Assembly: GCA_018069525.1 (NCBI GenBank)
Contig: JAGPUQ010000019.1
Location: forward strand, 34,647-98,646
DNA from: Porticoccaceae bacterium
GTDB taxonomy: Bacteria; Pseudomonadota; Gammaproteobacteria; Pseudomonadales; Porticoccaceae
DNA length: 64,000 nucleotides
Direction of reading: 5' to 3'
Each line of letters begins with the position of its first letter. The stretch's first letter is position 1. The notes beneath the pieces were generated by a model, which ran no database searches, was not told the DNA's origin, and saw only the letters and a program-made list of their open reading frames with translations. Made by a program: the position numbers and the translations under genes. Shown piece after piece: positions 47,905 through 57,474 of the stretch.

Positions 47905-48627
47905 TTAGTCTTGCAGGCCTTCCTTGACTAACCACAGACAAGCGCCATCACTGGCTTTATCGATCACCGCCAGCTTTTCACGATGAGCCTGAACTTCATC
48001 CTCGCTCGCCATAATCACCTTAAGCGCCGGTCGCACGTCGGTGAGTAGCCGATTACTTTCTTCGCGACCCAGGCCATTGTCCGCAGAATTATCGCCCCCC
48101 AGACCCAGCGACACCTGACCTCCGGTCATGGTTAAATAAACGTCGGCCAGAATCTCCGCATCCAGTAAGGCGCCGTGCAACTCTCGTTGCGAATTATCCA
48201 CACCATAGCGCCGACATAAAGCATCAAGATTATTCTTCTGGCCGGGGTGCAAACGACGCGCCAGCAGCAGCGTATCGATAATGTCGTTCGTTATCGGAGT
48301 TGCCGACTTAGGAAGCTTCCCTAACTCATGATTGAGAAAGCCCAAATCAAAGGGCGCGTTGTGGATAATCAGCTCCGCGCCATCGATAAAGGCGAGAAAC
48401 TCCTCCGCAATCAATTCAAATTTCGGCTTGTCCATCAGGCTTTCACGGCTAATACCGTGCACACTTTCGGCACCCGCATCGATGTCTCGATCCGGATTAA
48501 TGTACTGATGATAATGTCGTCCGCTAAGGCGACGATTCACCAACTCGACACAACCAATTTCGATAATGCGGTGGTCCTGACTCACTTCCAGGCCGGTGGT
48601 TTCCGTATCCAGTACTACTTGTCGCAT
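47905..48627 (-). CDS. dnaQ: DNA polymerase III epsilon subunit (proofreading exonuclease)
   Basis: A 240-residue DEDDh exonuclease: LDTETTG (Asp7, Glu9), HNAPFDLGFL and HGALLDAEILADVYL with the catalytic His/Asp. After the nuclease domain, GGQVSLGL resembles the beta-clamp-binding motif of E. coli epsilon (QxSLPL type), and a C-terminal tail to bind the alpha subunit is present. It lies nine bases after rnhA, as in Pseudomonas and E. coli, where the two are neighbours. Confidence 0.95.
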   Translation of the reverse strand: MRQVVLDTETTGLEVSQDHRIIEIGCVELVNRRLSGRHYHQYINPDRDIDAGAESVHGISRESLMDKPKFELIAEEFLAFIDGAELIIHNAPFDLGFLNHELGKLPKSATPITNDIIDTLLLARRLHPGQKNNLDALCRRYGVDNSQRELHGALLDAEILADVYLTMTGGQVSLGLGGDNSADNGLGREESNRLLTDVRPALKVIMASEDEVQAHREKLAVIDKASDGACLWLVKEGLQD

Positions 48628-48636
48628 TTAAGCCTC

Positions 48637-49083
48637 CTACCCCGCCAACAATTCATCGATGCCACAATTAGCCAGTTGATCGGCAATCTCATTTTCACGA
48701 TGACCACTGTGCCCTTTCACCCAATGCCAGTTAACCTGGTGGCGGGCCGCCTCTCGATCAAGGCGCTGCCATAAATCCACATTTTTTACCGGTTTTTTAT
48801 TAGCGGTTTTCCAGCCTCGGGCTTTCCAGTTGACCATCCACTCGGTAATACCTAGACGCACATACTGAGAATCCGTGGTCAACTCCACCGCGCAAGCTTC
48901 CGACAAAGCTGCCAAGCCTTCGATCGCCGCCATCAGTTCCATACGATTATTGGTGGTATCGGCAGCACCGCCGTGGAGGTGCTTTTCGCTACCGTCACAA
49001 CGCAGTAAGGCCCCCCAGCCCCCCGGCCCCGGGTTGCCCCGGCAGGCGCCGTCGGTAAAAACTTCTACTTTTTTCACACTCAA
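48637..49083 (-). CDS. rnhA: Ribonuclease HI
   Basis: A 148-residue enzyme cleaving RNA in RNA:DNA hybrids. The catalytic carboxylates are in [22 protein letters not shown] and TTDSQYV, and [12 protein letters not shown] holds the last Asp region. The frame begins with TTG at 49083, but the GTG at 49077 has AAGGA at a better distance and is the likely start. It is transcribed just ahead of dnaQ. Confidence 0.96.
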   Translation of the reverse strand: MSVKKVEVFTDGACRGNPGPGGWGALLRCDGSEKHLHGGAADTTNNRMELMAAIEGLAALSEACAVELTTDSQYVRLGITEWMVNWKARGWKTANKKPVKNVDLWQRLDREAARHQVNWHWVKGHSGHRENEIADQLANCGIDELLAG

Positions 49084-49176
49084 TCCTTACACCACAATTG
49101 CTTATTTTTTGCCGCTGCCAGTATAGCGGCTCGACGCTCTTCGGCGGTTAATTAAGCTCTCTATTTATTTCGTTGA

Positions 49177-50037
49177 TTATTTACTGCCCCACCGATCATC
49201 AGGATTCCCCGCTCCAGCCTTCTTTTGGATATTCTCAACATTCGGTAACGAGGACGTATGCCCGTTTCCCGCCAACGCTGGCAAGCGAACCGGCAGCCAA
49301 TTAGGCTGGGTAAGCGGGCTTAAGGGCGCTACGCGCTTGGTGGCTGCCAATACATAAAAAGCCCGGCGATGGACTTCGGTGAACCCGCGTGCGCGCGTCA
49401 TCAAATCCGGCGCGCTGTCGGGCTCGCTAAAGCCACGGTAGCTGTGCGTGACCTCAAACCCCAGTAAGGTTAACCAATCGATTACCCGCGACAAGCGCAA
49501 GCTGTGATAGCGCCAGATTGGGTTTGCGCTCACTAGTACTCCCGGCCATCGGGCCAAACCAAAGGCAGTGAGGGGGTTAAAACCCACTAACACCAAATGA
49601 CCACCGGCAGTGACCACTCTGGCAACCTCGTTCAGAACTTCGTGGGGCCTGGAAGAAAAATCGAGGACGTGGTGCAAGACCATCACATCAATCGCGTTCG
49701 AAGGTAAAGGCAAGGTTTCAAAATCGGCTATGCCTGCTATTTGCGAGCTAGCATTTTGACCATCGTTTTGTTCATTACTTTGTTCACCGCTTTGCTTGAC
49801 CGCGAGCTTAAAACGATGGCGCAGGTTAAAACATGTCGTTAGATCATGTCCTCGGGAAACCCCGAGGTGGCCAAGGCGATAACCGGCCAGAGCGGATAAA
49901 TTAGTTTCGCAGCAACGCCGCTGCGCCGCCAACATCCGCGTCGCAAACGGCGTAGCAAACCACTCTTCGAGCGCATCCTGAGTCTCCACCAGCTCGGCGA
50001 CTCGATAGCGATTTTTAATCGTTTCGGTCCAACTCAA
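49177..50037 (-). CDS. Class I SAM-dependent methyltransferase (PA1814-like)
   Basis: A 286-residue protein with a methyltransferase_11-type domain: MVLHHVLDFSSRPHEVLNEVARVV and GGHLVLVGFNPLTAFGLARW. It corresponds in position to PA1814 beside rnhA. A glutamine/asparagine-rich insert (SGEQSNEQNDGQN, about residue 84) breaks the usual loop after the first strand. The start appears to be TTG with GGAG eleven bases upstream. The substrate is unknown. Confidence 0.8.
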   Translation of the reverse strand: MSWTETIKNRYRVAELVETQDALEEWFATPFATRMLAAQRRCCETNLSALAGYRLGHLGVSRGHDLTTCFNLRHRFKLAVKQSGEQSNEQNDGQNASSQIAGIADFETLPLPSNAIDVMVLHHVLDFSSRPHEVLNEVARVVTAGGHLVLVGFNPLTAFGLARWPGVLVSANPIWRYHSLRLSRVIDWLTLLGFEVTHSYRGFSEPDSAPDLMTRARGFTEVHRRAFYVLAATKRVAPLSPLTQPNWLPVRLPALAGNGHTSSLPNVENIQKKAGAGNPDDRWGSK

Positions 50038-50351
50038 CGCGCTTTTATCTCCGTACCAACTGCCATATCTCTAAGCAAAATTAAGCCTCCAACGTGCTTG
50101 ATGCCAGGCATTTAAGCTTCAGCGTAGCACCCTTGAGGTAAAAAATTCCAGCCCAAAGCCCGCTTTAAAAAAACCAATTTCTCTACAGAGCTTTCGGAGC
50201 CAAACGATATATAACGAGAAAGCCATTCACGGGTACCAAACCCCGACCGAGTCCATTAAAAATGAGAATCTCATCATATCCTGAGTCTTAACGATTGATG
50301 CCGGAGCCTGCGGTCGATAAACTGCCAAGTTGTTAATATCAACGAGGAATA
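50038..50351. other. Divergent promoter region of mltD, with short palindrome
   Basis: No gene is seen. In Pseudomonas gloB sits between mltD and the methyltransferase; it is absent here. A 13-bp inverted repeat, ATGAGA-A-TCTCAT (50262-50274), lies 78 bp before the mltD start and could be an operator. It only loosely resembles a Fur box. GAGGA lies just before the mltD ATG. Confidence 0.45.
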
Positions 50352-52019
50352 ATGGCCAGGATGTATATAGTGCGAAGTAATAACCCTCAGCTCTTCTCCC
50401 TCATTCCTCGTTTCAGCTCACGACTGAGTCGGCGTTTGATTGCACCGCTCATTGCGCTGACCTTATGCTCTGCCTGCAGCACTGTATATACCACCGACCC
50501 CGAGCCAGCACCGCCCGCACCCCCGGTCACCCCGACACCAGAACTCAACTTCCAGTCGCTAGCCCCGGGGGACTACCGCTCAATGGCGGACCTACTTGCA
50601 CGCGCCAACACGACTCCAGGCCACGAAACAGAGCAAGCATTGGTGCCGAGCAGCACTAATTTGTGGTCGACTATCAACCAGGGCACCGTCTTTGCCAGCC
50701 ATGCTGAGAATATTCGTATCGACAAATTTGTCGCCTGGTATCAGAACAATCCCAGTTATTTCGATCCGATCTTTGCACGCGCCCCACTCTATCTCGGCCA
50801 TATTACCGCGCAACTACAACAACACCAGATGCCCCTGGAGCTAGCCCTGCTGCCTTTTGTAGAGAGCGCCTACAACCCTTTTGCCTATTCGCGCAGCAAT
50901 GCCGCCGGCCTGTGGCAGTTTATTCCCAATACCGGGGATCACATGGGGCTTACGCGTAATTGGTGGTACGACGGTCGCCGGGATGTCGAACAATCTACCG
51001 AAGCGGCCATTGAATACCTGGGCTATCTAAATCGGCGCTTTGAGGGTGACTGGTTACTGACTCTGGCCGCCTACAATGGCGGGGAAGGCACCGTGAGCCG
51101 AGCCATGAAACGTAATGCCCGCGCCGGTAAGGCCACGGATTTTTGGAGTCTCGATCTGTCCCGGGAAACCCGCGCCTATGTTCCCCAGCTACTGGCGTTG
51201 GCGCGTATCTGTGCAAACCCGGAAAGCTATGGTCTATCGTTCCCGGTAATTGCAGACACGCAACGATTCACTGGCGTAGACCTGACGGGACGAATAAATC
51301 TTAATAAAGCTGCCGAACTGGCTGGCATCGATCACGATCTGGCGCGCAAACTTAATCCGGGACTACGTCAGGGCGTAACCCCGCCGGCGGGCCCTCACCG
51401 TATTGTATTACCCCTCGAGAAAGCGGCCGCTTTTAAAACCCGCATTGCAGCGACCCCAAAACACCTGTGGCAGCCCGCTCGCCAATACACCGTAAAATCC
51501 GGCGACACACTGAGCGCCATCGCGCTGCAAAATGGCGTCCCCCTGGCAGCCATGAAAGCGGAAAACAATCTACTTTCAAATCGAATTAAAGTGGGAAAAG
51601 TACTCAATATTCCCGGCACCGGGGTTTCCACCGTAGCGCCTCTTGATCGCGAGGCGAACCCACCGGTTTACTATCGTATCAAGCGGGGAGATTCGCTGTG
51701 GGCAATAGCGCGTCGCTTCGATGTGAGCAGTCGTTCGCTGACCCGCTGGAACAATCTTGCACTGGGCAGCATCTTACAACCCGGACAGCGATTGCGGGTT
51801 TATCCAGGCGCCAGCAGCCAGTTAGGTGCCGGTGGCCAATCAAGCGACACGAGCCAGACTAAGGCCGAAGTGCACTACCGGGTGAAACGTGGCGATTCAC
51901 TGTATACCATTGCCCGCCAGCATCGCATCAGTATCGCCGACATTTTACTCTGGAATAAAATTAAGTCGTCCGACCTACTTCAACCCGGTCAGCGCTTACG
52001 GCTGCTGATTAGGTCCTAG
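50352..52019 (+). CDS. mltD: Membrane-bound lytic murein transglycosylase D with three LysM domains
   Basis: A 555-residue lipoprotein (lipobox LCSAC, Cys42) cleaving peptidoglycan glycan strands. The SLT domain has catalytic Glu171 in LPFVESAYNP, followed by SNAAGLWQFIPNTG and LAAYNGGEGTVSRA. Three LysM glycan-binding domains follow at about 376-420, 441-487 and 509-553 (YTVKSGDTLSAIA, YRIKRGDSLWAIA, YRVKRGDSLYTIA). E. coli MltD carries two LysM domains. The N-terminus before the lipobox is long (about 40 residues), so an internal start is possible. Confidence 0.94.
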   Translation: MARMYIVRSNNPQLFSLIPRFSSRLSRRLIAPLIALTLCSACSTVYTTDPEPAPPAPPVTPTPELNFQSLAPGDYRSMADLLARANTTPGHETEQALVPSSTNLWSTINQGTVFASHAENIRIDKFVAWYQNNPSYFDPIFARAPLYLGHITAQLQQHQMPLELALLPFVESAYNPFAYSRSNAAGLWQFIPNTGDHMGLTRNWWYDGRRDVEQSTEAAIEYLGYLNRRFEGDWLLTLAAYNGGEGTVSRAMKRNARAGKATDFWSLDLSRETRAYVPQLLALARICANPESYGLSFPVIADTQRFTGVDLTGRINLNKAAELAGIDHDLARKLNPGLRQGVTPPAGPHRIVLPLEKAAAFKTRIAATPKHLWQPARQYTVKSGDTLSAIALQNGVPLAAMKAENNLLSNRIKVGKVLNIPGTGVSTVAPLDREANPPVYYRIKRGDSLWAIARRFDVSSRSLTRWNNLALGSILQPGQRLRVYPGASSQLGAGGQSSDTSQTKAEVHYRVKRGDSLYTIARQHRISIADILLWNKIKSSDLLQPGQRLRLLIRS

Positions 52020-52039
52020 TAATTTGATCCTGACATTGC

Positions 52040-52151
52040 CTGGACCCAGGACAATTGACTCAAATCCATCGGTTCAGGGCAATTGATTCAAAGTCATGGG
52101 TCCAAGGCCATCGATTCAAGGCCATGGCTCCAAGAGAATGGACTCGATACT
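52040..52151. repeat. Eight 14-bp degenerate tandem repeats between mltD and ppiD
   Basis: Eight consecutive 14-bp units with no gaps: CTGGACCCAGGACA, ATTGACTCAAATCC, ATCGGTTCAGGGCA, ATTGATTCAAAGTC, ATGGGTCCAAGGCC, ATCGATTCAAGGCC, ATGGCTCCAAGAGA, ATGGACTCGATACT. The rough consensus is ATNGATTCAAGGCC. The array fills most of the gap between the two convergent genes. Confidence 0.8.
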
Positions 52152-52167
52152 CGAGTTTACAAAGCTA

Positions 52168-54105
52168 CTAATTCGACCCTACGAAAGCGCTAAGATCTAT
52201 ATCGGCTTCCGCTACTAAGGTCTTTTGGTAGGCAGTGAAGTCACGTGCGGCACTGGCACGAGTCAACGATGTGCCCATAGCACCCAGTTGTTCTGCAGCC
52301 TGGGCCTGCTCACTACCCTCGCTGATGGCGTCCAGGGAATAAACCACTACATCACCCGCTGCCGTTGAGAATAACCGTACCGCTGGCACAGCGGTTGCAG
52401 CGGGAAGCTCAAACACCTGCGCCACCACCTCTCTATTCACACCAGGAGCATAGCGTTGGGTTGCCAGGCTCACCTGCCAGTTCAGATCATTGGCGGTGGC
52501 CACGCTTTCTATCGTTTCACCCGCCGCGATCCCTGCCCTAATCTGAGCCACGTACGCTTTTCCCTGTGTTTCCAATTCAAGGGCGGCCTTATCGGTCTTG
52601 ACCTGCTCTTCAACCTGCCCGCGAACTTCCTCGAGGCTCAATGTCCGTTCAGGCTGGTGTTCTTTCAATTTTAGTACCAGCACATTGCCTTGCGATAACT
52701 CCAGTACTTCGCTGGCATAACCGTTGTCGAGCACGTCTTCACTGAACGCCACTTCAAGTACCGTCGGATTATTAACAATGTCGTCGGCGGCAGAAGCATT
52801 GCCATTTCGCGTTCCTTCTCGTATCCCTTGCCGGGTAAGCGCAGGCGAGGTTTTTAATTCCAAACCCAGCTCGTCTGCGACCTCCCCGAGACTAGTATTG
52901 TTATAGGCCAGGTCACCCAACTCTTCGACTTTTTCGGGCATCAGGTCAAGGGCGAGTTGCTGGCGCAACTCATTTCCCATGCGCTCACGCTCCTCCTCAA
53001 AAGAGCGCACGATGGTTTTTTCCTCGCGCAGCACCTTAATTAAATGCCATCCATTCTCTATTTCCACGGGCGAGGACACCTGTCCAACATCGAGCTCGAC
53101 GACCGCCGCCTGGAAAGCCGGGGGCATATCAGCGGCGATAAATTCTCCAATCTCACCGCCCTGCTCAGCAGTCAGCAAATCCTCGCTGTATTGGCGAGCC
53201 ACTGCAGCAAACTCATTACCCTGCTCCAGGGCTGCCTGAGCGTTCGCCAATTTTTGGTTATGTGAACCGTCCTCCTGGCTGTCAATCATAATATGGCCGA
53301 CAAACAAACGTCTCGATGATTCCGCCGCAGCTAATTGATCGTCGTAGTAGGCCTTTATTACCTTATCATCGAGCGTTACGCTGTCGGTCAAATCGCCTAA
53401 TTTTAATTCAATGTAATCAAACACCACTGTTTCCGACGCGACAAATTGAGCGCTATGTTGAGTGTAGTACGCCTCAACCTCAGCCGCGCTGGCGACCATA
53501 CGCTCCCGAACCGGCTCTAGCGGCAGGGTTAAATAATGGAAGTCTCGAGACTGTTCCATTAAAGCCACCACTCTTTGCAATTCGCCATTCGTCAAAAATG
53601 CGGTACTGGTAATACCCTGTGCTAGTTGATTCACCAACAATTCACTTTCGATGAAGCGGCGGTGGGTTTGCGGAGTGTACTGATTCCGCGCCAGATAGTT
53701 TAAGTAGTTGTCTTTTGAAAACTGGCCATCGGCTTGAAAGATTTCTACCTCCTTCAATAACCTGGCAAGCGTACTAGAGGCGACCGCCATCCCCATGTCG
53801 CGGGCCTGGTTTTCAAGGGCCTTAGCATTGGCCATATCTTGTAACACCGGGCCATAGAGCAATTCATCTGACACCGTACTGGGGTCTACCTCCCCAAATT
53901 GCTGCTGGATCAAATTACGCCGCCGTTGGATTGCGCGGGCAACTTCAAGGCGTGTAATACGTTCACCACCGATGTTAGCCGCCTCTTCGACCGAGGCACC
54001 AGTAAAGAAAATCGACTCTATGCCCAAAAAAGCAAAGGGTATGGCGATTAGTATGACGATAAATTTCGCCGCTCCGCTAATACTTTCCCTAAAATCCTGC
54101 AACAT
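52168..54105 (-). CDS. ppiD: Peptidyl-prolyl isomerase D, membrane-anchored periplasmic chaperone
   Basis: A 645-residue protein with a single N-terminal helix (KFIVILIAIPFAFLGIESIF), a SurA-like chaperone domain (IQADG-type QADGQFSKDNYLNYL), a parvulin domain (about 270-370: FVGHIMIDSQ, GGEIGEFIAADMPPAF, NGWHLIKVL) and a C-terminal chaperone extension. It assists folding of proteins emerging from the Sec translocon. It follows hupB in the lon-hupB-ppiD order typical of gammaproteobacteria. Confidence 0.93.
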   Translation of the reverse strand: MLQDFRESISGAAKFIVILIAIPFAFLGIESIFFTGASVEEAANIGGERITRLEVARAIQRRRNLIQQQFGEVDPSTVSDELLYGPVLQDMANAKALENQARDMGMAVASSTLARLLKEVEIFQADGQFSKDNYLNYLARNQYTPQTHRRFIESELLVNQLAQGITSTAFLTNGELQRVVALMEQSRDFHYLTLPLEPVRERMVASAAEVEAYYTQHSAQFVASETVVFDYIELKLGDLTDSVTLDDKVIKAYYDDQLAAAESSRRLFVGHIMIDSQEDGSHNQKLANAQAALEQGNEFAAVARQYSEDLLTAEQGGEIGEFIAADMPPAFQAAVVELDVGQVSSPVEIENGWHLIKVLREEKTIVRSFEEERERMGNELRQQLALDLMPEKVEELGDLAYNNTSLGEVADELGLELKTSPALTRQGIREGTRNGNASAADDIVNNPTVLEVAFSEDVLDNGYASEVLELSQGNVLVLKLKEHQPERTLSLEEVRGQVEEQVKTDKAALELETQGKAYVAQIRAGIAAGETIESVATANDLNWQVSLATQRYAPGVNREVVAQVFELPAATAVPAVRLFSTAAGDVVVYSLDAISEGSEQAQAAEQLGAMGTSLTRASAARDFTAYQKTLVAEADIDLSAFVGSN

Positions 54106-54176
54106 TGCTGTGAGCTACCTTATCTGTAGATGAAAACCGTATGGATGAATAATGGCATAAATAAAAATGATTTAAG

Positions 54177-54206
54177 CAAAAAAAAGGCGCATAAATCATG
54201 CGCCTT
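54177..54206 (-). terminator. Rho-independent terminator of hupB
   Basis: On the minus strand AAGGCGCAT, loop GATTT, ATGCGCCTT followed by a run of T. The stem is a perfect 9 bp. It lies 26 bp after the hupB stop and separates it from ppiD. Confidence 0.92.
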
Positions 54207-54231
54207 ATCACTTCTTGAACTCAGAATCGAA

Positions 54232-54504
54232 TTAGTTAACCGAGTCTTTAAGTGTTTTACCGGCTTTGAACCCGGGTACATTTGCGGCCTTAATTTGTAT
54301 CGCTTCGCCAGTGCGTGGATTGCGGCCCATACGCGCAGGGCGATGCTTAACGGTAAATGTTCCAAAACCAACCAACGAGACAGAATCTCCTTTTTTCAAT
54401 GATTGACCAATAGCTTCAATAGCTGATTCTAGTGCATTGCCAGCGGCAGCTTTAGAGATATCTGCGCCCTCTGCGATGGTGTCTATAAGTTCTGATTTAT
54501 TCAC
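54232..54504 (-). CDS. hupB: DNA-binding protein HU-beta
   Basis: A 90-residue nucleoid protein of full family length. It has [25 protein letters not shown] and the DNA-binding arm [22 protein letters not shown]. It is a single gene with its own terminator. An array of 13-bp repeats lies 60-111 bp upstream of its start, in the promoter region. Confidence 0.97.
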   Translation of the reverse strand: MNKSELIDTIAEGADISKAAAGNALESAIEAIGQSLKKGDSVSLVGFGTFTVKHRPARMGRNPRTGEAIQIKAANVPGFKAGKTLKDSVN

Positions 54505-54563
54505 TAGTAATCCTCTTAATATAGGTGAGTTGTTATGTAGGTAAGTTGTTGTTTTTGATTTTT

Positions 54564-54615
54564 GTACTTTTGCCTGGTACTTTTAATTAGTACTTTTCGT
54601 TAGTACTTTTCGTTA
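54564..54615. repeat. Four 13-bp tandem repeats in the hupB upstream region
   Basis: GTACTTTTGCCTG, GTACTTTTAATTA, GTACTTTTCGTTA, GTACTTTTCGTTA. The 8-bp core GTACTTTT is identical in all four units while the last five bases vary, suggesting selection on the core or a template for slippage. The array lies in the 300-bp lon-hupB gap, about 60-111 bp before the hupB start. No gene is seen in this gap. Confidence 0.85.
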
Positions 54616-54805
54616 GTAGTGCACGTCAAATAGGAACAACTGGCATCGAACTGATGTCCCGTACACTCCTAAATTTCGTTCAATCCCAGTTCGATTCGGT
54701 CACGTCAATCAAGCGTCTAATCTGCCGCCGCGAATCAGCACACTTTATACCAACAGCCTTTTGAAGGGTCAAGGAAATACTGCCCTAAGTCACTCCAGCA
54801 AGCAC

Positions 54806-57286
54806 TTAATGTGTACCTAAACGTGACCCATCGCCCTCTGTAGAGTCCTCGGTGAGGGTTTTATCAACGACAGAATCTTGCGACTTCGCCGCATAGTCTT
54901 TGTCGGACAACGGAACTGGCATCCGTTCGAGCGCTATTTGCAGCACTTCATCGACCCATTTAACCGGTAGAATTTTGAGGTCCGCCTTAATGTTGTCGGG
55001 AATTTCTTTTAGATCGCGCTCGTTTTCGTGGGGGATAATCACCGTAGTGATCCCGCCTCGATGGGCGGCGAGCAATTTCTCCTTGAGCCCGCCGATTTTC
55101 AACACCTGCCCACGCAAGGTGATTTCTCCGGTCATCGCCACATCAGCGCGCACCGGGATTTGGGTGATTTCCGAGATAATCGCAGTGCACATACCAACAC
55201 CGGCACTGGGCCCGTCTTTAGGCGTGGCGCCCTCGGGCACATGAATGTGTAAGTCGTGGTGCTGGTGGTAGTCTCGCGGAATCCCCAGCACTTGCGAGCG
55301 ACTGCGCACCACCGTAAGCGCTGCCTGAATGGACTCTTGCATCACATCGCCCAGAGAACCCGTCTTGATAACGTTGCCCTTACCGTGAGTCGACGAGGTT
55401 TCAATAGTCAGCAGCTCACCCCCGACGGAGGTCCACGCCAAACCGGTAACTTGCCCAATACGGCTCTCTTCTTCCGCCCGACCATAATCGAACTTACGTA
55501 CACCGAGCAATAGCTCTAAGTCCTCAGCGCCAACGTGGCGTTCTAAGCTAGAATCACTGCGCACGTGCTCAGTCACAATCTTGCGGCAGACTTTAGCAAT
55601 CTCGCGCTCCAAACCGCGCACACCGGCCTCGCGGGTGTAGTAGCGAACGATATCAACCACCGCATCGCGCTCTAGCGCCACTTCGCTCTCTTTCAAGCCG
55701 TTGGCCTTGCGTTGCTTAGGCAGAAGGTATTTTTCAGCGATATTAACCTTTTCATCCTCGGTATAACCGGGAATACGGATCACTTCCATACGATCCAGCA
55801 AGGGACCTGGAATATTCAGCGAATTGGAGGTACAGATAAACATCACCTCGGATAGATCGTAATCCACTTCGAGGTAGTGATCATTAAAGGAATTGTTTTG
55901 CTCTGGGTCGAGCACTTCAAGTAAGGCCGAGGCCGGGTCACCGCGATGATCCATACCCATCTTGTCGATTTCATCGAGTAAGAACAGTGGGTTTTTCACT
56001 TCGGTTTTGGCAATTTTCTGTACTAGCTTACCCGGCAAGGAACCAATATAGGTACGCCGATGGCCACGAATTTCGGCCTCGTCACGCACCCCACCCAAAG
56101 ACATACGGATAAATTTTCGACCGGTGGCCCGAGCAATGGATTCGCCTAAGGAAGTTTTACCGACTCCGGGCGGCCCCACCAAACACAATACCGGGCCTTT
56201 AAGTTTTTTGACTCGCTTCTGGACTGCCAGAAATTCCAGAATACGCTCTTTGACTTCATCAAGACCGTAGTGATCTTCGTTCAGGATGCGCTCGGCCTGG
56301 GTCAGATCGGTTTTGACCTTGCTGCGCTTTTTCCAGGGCACGCTTACCATCCAGTCGATGTAACTGCGCAGAACTGAGGCTTCAGCAGACATCGGCGACA
56401 TCATTTTAAGTTTACTCAGCTCGGTCTGAGTTTTTTCCAGCGCGACTTTAGGCATGCCAGCTTCATTAATTTTTTTCTCTAGCTGCTCTATTTCGCCTGG
56501 AGCTTCTTCGAGTTCACCGAGCTCTTTCTGAATGGCTTTCATTTGCTCGTTCAGATAGTACTCGCGCTGGCTTTTTTCCATCTGTTTTTTTACTCGACCG
56601 CGGACTTTTTGCTCCACCTGGAAAACTTCCAGCTCGGCTTCGAGTAAAGCCAGAAGGTGCTCAATACGCGGTTTTTCCTCGACAATTTCTAGTACGTCCT
56701 GTTTTTGTTCAAGACTCAGTACCATGTGAGTCGCCATGGTATCCGCCAAACGACCGGGGTCGTCAATGCCGGCCACCGTCGTCACCACTTCCGCCGGAAT
56801 TTTCTTGTTTAAATTGACGTACTGCTCAAATTGCGTAATCAACATACGCATCATAGTGTCAGCTTCGGCCGGGGGCATGTCCGCGCTATGAACACTTTCA
56901 TAGTCAGCGACAAAGTAACCGTCTTTATCGTAAATCTGCTGAATCTGGACGCGTTCAGTACCTTCAACCAATACCTTGACGGTACCATCGGGTAATTTCA
57001 GCATTTGCAGGACTGACGCCAGCGTCCCCAGGCGATAGACGTCATCGCTACCAGGATCATCCAGTGCCGCGTCTTTCTGGGCTACCAGTAAAATTTGTTT
57101 TTGCTGAGACATCGCCTCGTCGAGGGCCAAAATAGATTTTTCCCGCCCAACGAACAAGGGAATTACCATCTGTGGATAAACCACCACGTCACGCAGGGGC
57201 AGCATAGGCAGCTGATGATCCTGGGTGTCCGCAAAATTATCTGCGGGTTTATCTTCGAGTTTATCCTCGGCATCGTCCTGACTCAT
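54806..57286 (-). CDS. lon: ATP-dependent Lon protease
   Basis: An 826-residue protease when the ATG at 57286 is used. It has GGTGA just upstream, while the longer frame from 57325 begins with TTG and adds 13 residues. The N-terminal substrate-binding domain starts LPMLPLRDVVVYPQMVIPL. The AAA+ domain has GPPGVGKTSL and LFLLDEIDKMG. The protease domain has catalytic Ser in PKDGPSAGVGM and Lys in KIGGLKEKLLAA. The 34-residue C-terminal tail (KDYAAKSQDSVVDK...) extends past the usual end. It follows clpX after a terminator. Confidence 0.97.
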   Translation of the reverse strand: MSQDDAEDKLEDKPADNFADTQDHQLPMLPLRDVVVYPQMVIPLFVGREKSILALDEAMSQQKQILLVAQKDAALDDPGSDDVYRLGTLASVLQMLKLPDGTVKVLVEGTERVQIQQIYDKDGYFVADYESVHSADMPPAEADTMMRMLITQFEQYVNLNKKIPAEVVTTVAGIDDPGRLADTMATHMVLSLEQKQDVLEIVEEKPRIEHLLALLEAELEVFQVEQKVRGRVKKQMEKSQREYYLNEQMKAIQKELGELEEAPGEIEQLEKKINEAGMPKVALEKTQTELSKLKMMSPMSAEASVLRSYIDWMVSVPWKKRSKVKTDLTQAERILNEDHYGLDEVKERILEFLAVQKRVKKLKGPVLCLVGPPGVGKTSLGESIARATGRKFIRMSLGGVRDEAEIRGHRRTYIGSLPGKLVQKIAKTEVKNPLFLLDEIDKMGMDHRGDPASALLEVLDPEQNNSFNDHYLEVDYDLSEVMFICTSNSLNIPGPLLDRMEVIRIPGYTEDEKVNIAEKYLLPKQRKANGLKESEVALERDAVVDIVRYYTREAGVRGLEREIAKVCRKIVTEHVRSDSSLERHVGAEDLELLLGVRKFDYGRAEEESRIGQVTGLAWTSVGGELLTIETSSTHGKGNVIKTGSLGDVMQESIQAALTVVRSRSQVLGIPRDYHQHHDLHIHVPEGATPKDGPSAGVGMCTAIISEITQIPVRADVAMTGEITLRGQVLKIGGLKEKLLAAHRGGITTVIIPHENERDLKEIPDNIKADLKILPVKWVDEVLQIALERMPVPLSDKDYAAKSQDSVVDKTLTEDSTEGDGSRLGTH

Positions 57287-57421
57287 ATATTCACCATCTC
57301 TTTGGGCGACAAGTTGTTTAAGCAATTTGCCTTGAGCACAGCCTTAGAAAGCAGGCTACTGATATTTCATTGATGGGGTCTGACACCCGAATAACAAGTA
57401 CGAAAAATCATAATGAGCAAA

Positions 57422-57449
57422 CAAAAAGGAGCCCCTAGGCCCCTTTTTT
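57422..57449 (-). terminator. Rho-independent terminator between clpX and lon
   Basis: AAAAAGG-A-GCC-CCTA-GGC-C-CCTTTTTT: on the minus strand a GC-rich stem with one A/C mismatch, ended by a T-run. It lies about 26 bp after the clpX stop. Confidence 0.85.
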
Positions 57450-57474
57450 CTACACTTTTTCTAACATCGTGGGA

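Noticed and set aside
50262..50274. ATGAGAATCTCAT as a Fur box upstream of mltD
   Set aside because: Only a partial match to the 19-bp Fur consensus and mltD is not an iron gene; kept only as a short palindrome.
52040..52151. Considered a CRISPR array
   Set aside because: The 14-bp units are contiguous with no spacers and no cas genes are present.
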